Assembly: GCF_019599185.1 (NCBI RefSeq)
Contig: NZ_JAIEUL010000004.1
Span: 124,001 to 188,000 of the forward strand
Source: Cryobacterium inferilacus
GTDB lineage: Bacteria; Actinomycetota; Actinomycetes; Actinomycetales; Microbacteriaceae
DNA: 64,000 nt
Reading direction: 5' to 3'
Positions 7,591 to 15,000 of this stretch are shown piece after piece; position 1 is the first letter of the stretch; the number at the start of each line of letters is the position of its first letter. The notes beneath the pieces are model-generated. The model was not told the origin of the DNA. It ran no database searches and saw nothing but the letters and a program-made list of their open reading frames with translations. A program made the translations under genes and the position numbers.

Positions 7591-8970
7591 ATGCGCTCAG
7601 CACGCCCGCCCTCTCCCCGGCAGGAAACGCGGCGGAGCAGCGCCGGTCGACACGGTGGCGACGCCGTGATGATGCTGACAATCTATCTGGTGCTGCTCCT
7701 GGGGATTCCGTCCGGTGTGGTGGTCACCGCTCTGGGGGCGCTCGGTCACCCGTCCCTGATGTGGGGTCTCGTCCTGCTGGGCTGGTGGGCCATCACTCGG
7801 CTTCAGCTGCCGGTCTCCATCGGCAGAACACCGATCTCCCAGCCGGTCCGTGTCGCCTTCGTCGTCTTTCTGGTGGTTGTCCTCCTCAGCTTCACCGCCG
7901 CCATGCTGCGTGGGCAGCCCGACGATCAGGAGAGCCCCGCTGTCACGGCACTCGTCCGCATGCTGTCGTGGGCGGGCGTGCTGTTCGTCGCGATTGACGG
8001 CATCCGCACCGTGCACAGTCTGGCCCGGATGGCCCGCCGCATCGTCATCGGTGCCGGGCTGCTCGCCGCCCTCGGTCTCGCGCAGTTTCTCACCGGATCG
8101 CCACTGGTCGATTTCTTCGGGTCGATTCCCGGTCTGACTGCGGAAGGGGGCCTCGGAGAGCGTGCCGGGATCGTCCGCTCGTCGGGAACAGCGATCCACC
8201 CCCTCGAATACGCAACGGCGCTCAACGCCGCCCTCCCACTCGTCATCGCCGCCGCGTTGTCTCGAGGTTTCCGATCGCGCCAGTCCGGCGGAAACCTGGC
8301 GTGGTGGCTGCCCGTCTGCCTGATCGCCGTCTCGGCATTGGTGTCGGTATCGCGTTCAGCCATCATCGGCCTCGCGCTCGCGGTGATCCTGATGATTCCG
8401 GCGGTTCCGGCACGGTACCGAACCATCGTCATCGGCGCCGGCGTCGGCGTCGCCTTTGCGACTTTCGCGCTGATGCCCGGTCTGCTGTCGACGACCGTGA
8501 AGCTGTTCTCCGGCGCGGCCACCGACCCCAGCACGCAGTCTCGAACGAATGCGCTGGAACGGGTCCCTGAGTTCATGTCCACCTCTCCCGTGGTTGGTTC
8601 CGGGTTCGGGATATTCCTTCCCAGGTACTACATTTTCGACAATCAGTGGGTGCTCATTGCAATCGAAGTGGGCATTCTGGGGCTCCTGGCTTTTGCCGCG
8701 TTCTTCGTCGCGGGAATCTGGAGCGCCCTGCAATCTCGGCGTTCCACCACGCCAGACGTTCGACTACTGGGTCACGCCCTGGCCTTGTCGTTGTTCACGA
8801 TCGCCATCCTCTTCGCCTTCTTCGACGGGCTCTCCTTCCCGATCGCGGGCGGCATGCTGTTCCTCCTGGCCGGTCTCTGCGGTAGCGTCCGCGCGATCGT
8901 GGCCGCTGAAGCGGTGTCGGACGTGTCGCCGTCCGCCCGCGAAACGCCGGGCGTACCGGTGGAGACCTGA
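7591..8970 (+). CDS. O-antigen ligase/polymerase (Wzy_C family) membrane protein
   Basis: 459 residues with about ten to twelve predicted transmembrane helices and a larger loop between residues 170 and 210 before the helix pair containing S-V-S-R-S-A, a motif common to the O-antigen ligase/Wzy family. A second loop (about 305-340) carries S-R-T-N-A-L-E-R-V-P and G-S-G-F-G, again typical of this family's large periplasmic loop in ligases/polymerases. In a Gram-positive the likely role is polymerisation of flipped repeat units or ligation of chains to an acceptor. AGGTAAG precedes ATG 7591; an alternative GTG at 7666 would remove a basic, Pro/Arg-rich N-terminus. It sits directly downstream of two PCP genes. 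Confidence 0.85.
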   Translation: MRSARPPSPRQETRRSSAGRHGGDAVMMLTIYLVLLLGIPSGVVVTALGALGHPSLMWGLVLLGWWAITRLQLPVSIGRTPISQPVRVAFVVFLVVVLLSFTAAMLRGQPDDQESPAVTALVRMLSWAGVLFVAIDGIRTVHSLARMARRIVIGAGLLAALGLAQFLTGSPLVDFFGSIPGLTAEGGLGERAGIVRSSGTAIHPLEYATALNAALPLVIAAALSRGFRSRQSGGNLAWWLPVCLIAVSALVSVSRSAIIGLALAVILMIPAVPARYRTIVIGAGVGVAFATFALMPGLLSTTVKLFSGAATDPSTQSRTNALERVPEFMSTSPVVGSGFGIFLPRYYIFDNQWVLIAIEVGILGLLAFAAFFVAGIWSALQSRRSTTPDVRLLGHALALSLFTIAILFAFFDGLSFPIAGGMLFLLAGLCGSVRAIVAAEAVSDVSPSARETPGVPVET

Positions 8971-8972
8971 CC

Positions 8973-9656
8973 ATGCGCCGCACACTCCTTGCCGGTGCAC
9001 TTCTCGCCGCCGCGGCCGTCGTCGTCGCGGCCGGGGCATTCGCGATCCAGCAGTCCGGCTCCCGGCCAGCGGAAACGTCGGATTCCGCTGGAACCCCGTC
9101 GCCGGTGTCACCGGGCTCACCGACGCCGATTCCATCGCCAGGGACCACCGACTCGAGCCAGGCCGAGACTGGGGAGGCCGACACGGGCGATCGCGGCGAG
9201 GGCATCCCGAGTGGTGCCCCTGCCCCGGCCCCGGAGGAGACACCCCCGGGGGGAACGCCACCGGAAGGACCGCCCCCGGAAGGGACACTGCCGGCCCTGG
9301 TGTCATTGCCCCTGCCTGACACCGCCACCGCCGTCGGCTCGATCGTGGCCGGATTCCCGGCGGGTGTCATCCCCGAGCCGCCGGATTCCGTGGTCGAGGT
9401 GAGCTCAGTCGCTACCGAAGGCTCCCAGCTGCAGGCAGCCTTGTCGGGGCGAACGACCCTCACCGCCGACGAGGTGCTGGACTTCTACCGCACCGCCCTG
9501 GCCGAACTCGGGCTGTCCGACGCTCCGGCGCCGTCCGTCGACGGCTCCTCGGCGATCGCCTTCACCCGGGGGAACAACAGTGTCGCGCTCACCGTCTCAC
9601 CGATCGAGGGCGGCTGTCGTTACGTGGTCTTCGGCACCTTCACCGCAGGGAGCTGA
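8973..9656 (+). CDS. Membrane-anchored proline-rich secreted protein of unknown function
   Basis: 227 residues. One N-terminal hydrophobic segment (about 4-25) without a lipobox cysteine, then a Pro/Thr/Ser/Gly-rich linker (about residues 30-115), then a compact domain of about 110 residues containing L-T-A-D-E-V-L-D-F-Y-R-T-A-L and a single Cys near the end. The helix-then-strand pattern of the terminal domain resembles small exported modules such as PepSY or lipoprotein domains, but I cannot name it. The position, 2 bases after the Wzy-like gene with GGTGGAG before ATG, says it is cotranscribed and likely acts outside the membrane in export or anchoring. Confidence 0.7.
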   Translation: MRRTLLAGALLAAAAVVVAAGAFAIQQSGSRPAETSDSAGTPSPVSPGSPTPIPSPGTTDSSQAETGEADTGDRGEGIPSGAPAPAPEETPPGGTPPEGPPPEGTLPALVSLPLPDTATAVGSIVAGFPAGVIPEPPDSVVEVSSVATEGSQLQAALSGRTTLTADEVLDFYRTALAELGLSDAPAPSVDGSSAIAFTRGNNSVALTVSPIEGGCRYVVFGTFTAGS

Positions 9657-9660
9657 CGAG

Positions 9661-10941
9661 ATGTACATTTCCTTCTCTGACCGCAATGGCCGCGGGACCA
9701 CACCGGACACTTTCACTCCTGGAGGATCGAAATCGGCGGCCAAGGTGTCCTCGGTCGTCGTCAGCCTGGGCATTGTGAGCATGCTCACCGACATCTCCTC
9801 GGAGTCCGTCTCGGCGATTCTCCCGCTCTACATCACCGGAGTGATCGGACTGTCAACTGTTGCCTACGGCTTCATCGATGGGCTGTACCAGGGCATCAGC
9901 GCATTCGTGCGCATTGCCGGCGGCTGGGCCGCCGACCGCGGTGACCAGCCCAAATGGATAGCCTTCTTCGGATACGGGGTCTCCGCGATTGCCAGGATCG
10001 GCCTCCTGTTCGCCTCGGGTTTCGGCGCTCTCGTCAGCGTCCTCGCCATCGACAGGCTCGGCAAGGGAGTGCGCACCGCACCGCGGGACGCACTGATCAC
10101 GGCCTCCTCCAGCCCAGAGAACCTCGGCCGTTCCTTCGGCGTTCACCGGATGCTCGACACTGTCGGTGCGGCGGTCGGCCCGCTGTTGGCGTTCGTGATC
10201 CTCTTCTTCATCCCCGACGGATACAGCACGATCTTCGTGGTCTCGCTGGCCTGCGCGATCCTGGGTCTCGCCATCCTCGGCATCCTCGTTCCCAACACGC
10301 GGCCGCGCGCCGAACGGGCCGCCAGGGCCGCCGAGCGCCGGCCGGCAGTGCGCTTCCGGTGGCGTCAGCTGGCCGATCCCCGGCTTCGCCGCCTGCTGCT
10401 CGGCGCCGGGCTTCTCGGCATCCTGACGATCGGCGACGGTTTCATCTACCTTGTCCTGCAGAACAGGGGGGCGTTCGCTGCGGCGTGGTTCCCCCTCCTG
10501 TACGTGGGAACCAACGTCGCGTTCCTCCTCCTGGCGATCCCGCTCGGTCGGCTCGGCGATCGGTTCGGGCGCGGGCGCATCTTCATCATCGGCCACATCG
10601 CGCTGCTGGCCGCCTACGTGTGCGCGGCCCTTCCCGTCACCGGCGCGCCGGTGACGATCCTGTGTCTGGCCCTGCTCGGAACGTTCTACGCCGCGACCGA
10701 CGGGATCCTTGCCGCCCTCGCCTCGGAGTGCGTACCGGTTGAGGCTCGTGCCAGCGGCATTGCGGCCGCCCAGACCGTCGTAGCCCTCGCCCGCCTGGTC
10801 GCGTCGACCGGATTCGGACTGCTCTGGTTCACGCTGGGGCGCGAGGAAGCGATGATTACCGCGGCTGTCGCGCTTGCGGCGGTGATCCCCGTCGTGGCGA
10901 TCCTCCTTCGACCCGTGGCCACCCGGCAGCCGACTCGATGA
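9661..10941 (+). CDS. Major facilitator superfamily transporter
   Basis: 426 residues from ATG 9661, about twelve transmembrane segments. The loop 2-3 motif is visible in altered form (GGWAADRGDQPK) and the loop 8-9 copy reads GRLGDRFGRGR. The N-terminal half contains SMLTDISSESV and LIDRLGKGVRTAPRDALI-like residues (D-R-L-G-K-G-V-R-T-A-P-R-D), a hallmark of an MFS subgroup often annotated as drug or unknown-solute exporters. An MFS protein inside a Wzx/Wzy-type operon is unusual; it could export a precursor, a free oligosaccharide or an inhibitor. Substrate unknown. Confidence 0.85.
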   Translation: MYISFSDRNGRGTTPDTFTPGGSKSAAKVSSVVVSLGIVSMLTDISSESVSAILPLYITGVIGLSTVAYGFIDGLYQGISAFVRIAGGWAADRGDQPKWIAFFGYGVSAIARIGLLFASGFGALVSVLAIDRLGKGVRTAPRDALITASSSPENLGRSFGVHRMLDTVGAAVGPLLAFVILFFIPDGYSTIFVVSLACAILGLAILGILVPNTRPRAERAARAAERRPAVRFRWRQLADPRLRRLLLGAGLLGILTIGDGFIYLVLQNRGAFAAAWFPLLYVGTNVAFLLLAIPLGRLGDRFGRGRIFIIGHIALLAAYVCAALPVTGAPVTILCLALLGTFYAATDGILAALASECVPVEARASGIAAAQTVVALARLVASTGFGLLWFTLGREEAMITAAVALAAVIPVVAILLRPVATRQPTR

Positions 10942-11954
10942 GCAGCCGCGTCAGGGTCTGGCTGGTCACCGCCATCGGCGTCGTTCTGTTGGCCGGTGCC
11001 GCGGGGTACGGCATCGGGGCCTGGGCTGATCACCGCGACCGCGCCTCGGCGCCCAGCGAGGCGCAGTCCGTCACATCGGATGTTCATCCGGCCGGAGCAC
11101 GGGTGGTCTTCCGCAATACCGCCAGTGGGGACGGCTACGGCCTGGTCGCATCCGTGCCCCTGTCCGATCCGTCGGCTGTGCGCACCGTTACCGGGCTGGC
11201 GTGCGACCGTGTCTACGCGACCGCCGACGTCCAGTCCTGCCTGCACACCAACCGAGGAGTCGTCACGACCTTCAATGCGACTGTGCTGGACTCGTCGGGC
11301 CGGGAAACTGATTCCTGGCCCCTGGCCGGGGTGCCCAGCCGCACGCGCATCTCCACCGACTCGCGGCTGGTCGCCGTCACGTCTTTCGTGACCGGCGAGT
11401 CGTACGCCACCGTCGGATTCGCCACCATGACGACAGTGTCACGGACCGACGGCAGCATGGACTATGGCAATCTCGAGGACTTCGCGCTGAGCGTCGACGG
11501 GGTGCCGATCACCGCTGCCGACCGCAACATCTGGGGCGTCACGTTCGACGATGACGACAACACCTTCTTCGCCACGGCCGCATCAGCCAACCGCACCTGG
11601 CTGGTACGCGGGGATCTGACCGCGAGAACTCTGATCGCCATCAGGGACACCGCCGAATGCCCGTCGCTGTCGCCCGACGGGGCGCGCATCGCTTACAAAA
11701 AAAGGGTGTCCTCTGGCGGCGCCCCGACGTGGTCGATCGCCGTGCTGGATCTCGCGACCGGAACCGAGACGATCCTGCCCGAAGAACGCAACGTCGACGA
11801 CCAGGTCGAGTGGCTGGACAACGACACCCTCCTCTACGGCCTCGCCCGGGCGGACGAGGCCGGCGACAGCGACGTCTGGTCGGTGTCAGCGGACGGGTCG
11901 ACCGGGCCCTCGGTTTTCCTTTCCCACGCGTGGTCGCCGTCCATCGTGCGGTGA
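10938..11954 (+). CDS. Membrane-anchored beta-propeller (TolB/WD40-like) protein
   Basis: 338 residues with one N-terminal membrane anchor (about 7-28), then a domain rich in short beta strands with repeated patterns such as SPDGARIAYKK and WLDNDTLLYG, as in TolB/PD40 propellers. Exported propellers of this kind often bind protein or glycan partners. It overlaps the MFS gene by ATGA and is the last gene of this operon; it then converges on the giant DUF4082 gene with a 57-base gap. Specific function unknown. Confidence 0.75.
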   Translation: MSSRVRVWLVTAIGVVLLAGAAGYGIGAWADHRDRASAPSEAQSVTSDVHPAGARVVFRNTASGDGYGLVASVPLSDPSAVRTVTGLACDRVYATADVQSCLHTNRGVVTTFNATVLDSSGRETDSWPLAGVPSRTRISTDSRLVAVTSFVTGESYATVGFATMTTVSRTDGSMDYGNLEDFALSVDGVPITAADRNIWGVTFDDDDNTFFATAASANRTWLVRGDLTARTLIAIRDTAECPSLSPDGARIAYKKRVSSGGAPTWSIAVLDLATGTETILPEERNVDDQVEWLDNDTLLYGLARADEAGDSDVWSVSADGSTGPSVFLSHAWSPSIVR

Positions 11955-12011
11955 CCGGGGAGAGAGGCCTGTGGCCCGCCCGTGCCCAGGTAGGCGCAGA
12001 CCGAAAACCGG

Positions 12012-15000
12012 TCACGGTGTCGTGGCGAAGATCACGTCGACAAGGAAGCTGTCCGTCGTGGCCTGATCCGGGTACCCGTTGCCGTAGACGCCCGCTGACG
12101 GGTCCCACGACAGGAGCCCGTTGACGATCGGGGATGCCGAACCGTTCGGCAGCCGTGCGTATCGACCGGTCGAGCTGGTGACGGTGACGCGGTACTCTTC
12201 GTGGCCGGTGAGCTCGATCGCTGGGCTCACCTCCCCGGTGCGCCATCCGTCGGTGGTTTCACCGGTGAACGCGACAGTTGCGAGAAGCGTCTCGTCCGCA
12301 CTCCACAGGTATCCGGTGTGAGATCCCTCGTCGTCAGCGCCCACGTAGACCCGGACGCCGGACACCGAACCATCGACGGTCGGACTGAAGCGCGCGCCGA
12401 GCTGCAGGTCCGCGTCGTCGGCGGTGCGAAGGAATGACCCGGGCAGGAACGCTCCGTACTCCTGGATGGCGGGAGTGTCGGTGGTGGAGAAGCGCCAGTC
12501 TTCGATGGCCACCCCGCCCGCGGTCAGCACGACCCTGTAGTCCGACGACCACTCCAGGGGCGCTGTCGGCGTGAAGTCGACCACGCCGGTGACCGGATCG
12601 TAGCTCGACTCACCGACCACATCGCCGGCCGGGCCTGCGACGGTGATCGCGGCCGTACTCACACCGGCCACCGTCGCCGAGACCACGGCGGTGGGGCTGA
12701 CGCCTGTGGCATCGGATGCCGGGGACAGCGTATCGGCGCTCGGGGTCGCGGGAGCCGGCTCTACCGTAGGAGTCGGAGTCGGAGTCAGGCGAGGTGCGGG
12801 CGTCGGGGTGGTGATGTCCTCCGGTCTCGCAGGGGCCGTGGGCGTGGGAATCGGCGTGGGTGTGGGGGTCACTTTCGGTGTGGGTGTGGGGGTCACTTTC
12901 GGTGTGGGTGTGGGGGTCACTTTCGGTGTGGGTGTGGGGGTCACTTTCGGGGTGGGGGTGGGTGTGGGAGTGGGAGTGGCGGCGTCTGACGGCGAGGGTG
13001 TCGCAGTGTCGGTCGGAGCCGGTGCGAAGCGAGCAGCTGGCGCTCCAGCGGTGGTGAAAACGATGTCGACCAGGTAGCTGGTTGCTCGGTAGCTCGAGGC
13101 GGGCATGACGCCGCCCCCTCCGTAGCGGTATCGCCCGTTGGAGACGGTATCGGCGATGATCGGACCGTTCGTTCTCTGTGTGGCGAAGTAGTTCGCCGTG
13201 GCGGAGTATCTGCCGACGGGTGCGTAGTACGACACGATGTAGCGGGTGCCCGGTGTCAGGGTGAGCGCCGTCGGGAGGGAGGCCGTCTGCCATCCGCCGG
13301 CGGACTCCCCGGTGAACGTCACCGTTGCCAACCGGGTACCCGACGCCGACCACAACGAGCCGGTATGGGTGCCCGTGTTTCCGCTGCCCTTATAGAAGCG
13401 GATCGCGGTCACTGAACCGGGTTGGGAGACGGTGAACGCCATGCCGAGCTCGATGCCGCTGGTTCCGTCGTTGAAGGAGTTGGTTTCGGGGGTTGTCGTA
13501 CCGAGCAGGGTGAACTCGGTGTCCGGCGCTGGAGCGGCGGCGGTCGTGAAGGACCATGTTCCTCCCGCAGGCGCTGTGCCCGCCACGGTCACTGTCGCCG
13601 TGTACTGGGTGGCTCCGGCGAGGGCGGTCGCCGGCGTGAAGGTGACGGTGCGCGAAGCCGTGTCGAAGGTCGATGTTCCGGCAACGTCGCCCCCGGGCCC
13701 CTGAAGCGCCAGCGTCGGGTTCTGGGCCAGGGTTCCCGCGGAGAGCACGGCCGAGACAGGCGCCGTGGAGCTCACCCCGGTCGCGGATGATGCCGGGCTC
13801 GTGGACGTCACGGTGGCCGGGGCCGGTGGCGGTGCCGCCTGGGTGCGGAACTGCACGTCGACGAAGTAGTTCGTCGCCTGGTAGGTCCCCGTCGGGAAAC
13901 CGCCTCCCGACCCGTAGCGGTAGCGCCCGTTCGACGCCGTGTCGGCCGTCAGCGGGCCCTGGCTCCTGAGGATGGAGAAGTAGTTCGACGTGCTGGAGTA
14001 GCGCCCCACCGGCGCCAGATAGGAGACGACATAGCGCTCCCCCGGTGTCAGGGCGTATGGGGTGGCGAGGGTGGCCGTTTGCCATCCGGTCGCCGTTTCA
14101 CCGGTGAACGTCACGGACGCGAGCTTGACACCGGCCGCCGACCACAGTGAGCCGACATGGGTTCCGGTGTTGCCCGCCCCCTTGTAGAAGCGGATTCCCG
14201 TCACAACCCCCGGTTGTGAGACGGCAAAGGCCATGCCCAGCTCTATGGCGTCGGTGTCGGAGTCGGAGGCGACGGCGGGGGTTTCATTGCCAAGGAGGGT
14301 GAACGTGCCGTCTGCGGGAACGTTCGCGGCCGTGGTGAACGACCAGGTGCCTCCGGCGGGAACGGTCCCGGCGATCGACACTGTCGCGGTGTAGGCGGTC
14401 GACCACGCGAGAGCCGCGGCCGGCGTGAACGTGATCGTGCGGGTGGACGGTGCGTAGCTCGACGTACCGGCCACCGCCCCGAGCGCCGACGACAGTCCGA
14501 TCTGCGGCACCGTACCCGACGGCGGGTTGGCGGAGAGGACCGCGGTCACCAGGCTCGCCGGGGGCACCGCGGTCTGGTTTGCGGTGGGGCTGACCAGGGT
14601 GACGGACACCGGCTGGGGCGGAATCACCCCGTCGGTCACGAACACGACATCAACCAAGTAGTTCGTGGACGATGTCGACGTCGGGAATCCGCTTCCGTAG
14701 GTGTAGCGCCCGGCGTTGGGGCTCACCGACAGCGGTCCGTTCGTGAACCCCGAGGCGAACGCGCCGATCGTCGCCGAGTAATTGCCGGTCGTGGTCTGGT
14801 AGGAGACCGTGTAGTTCGATCCGGCCTGGACCGTAACGGGCTGGGTGAAGTACACGGTTTGCCACCCGCTCGCTGATTCCGCCAGGAATGTCGCGGATGC
14901 CAGTGCCTGGCCGCTGCTGCTCCACAGGGTCCCCACGTGCACGCCGGTGTTGCCGGGGCCCTTGTAGAACTTCATCCCGGCGATGGCGCCGCCGGTGCGG

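Noticed and set aside
12853-12948. CRISPR-like array
   Set aside because: Repeats are directly abutting 24-bp units in frame inside a coding region, with no spacers.
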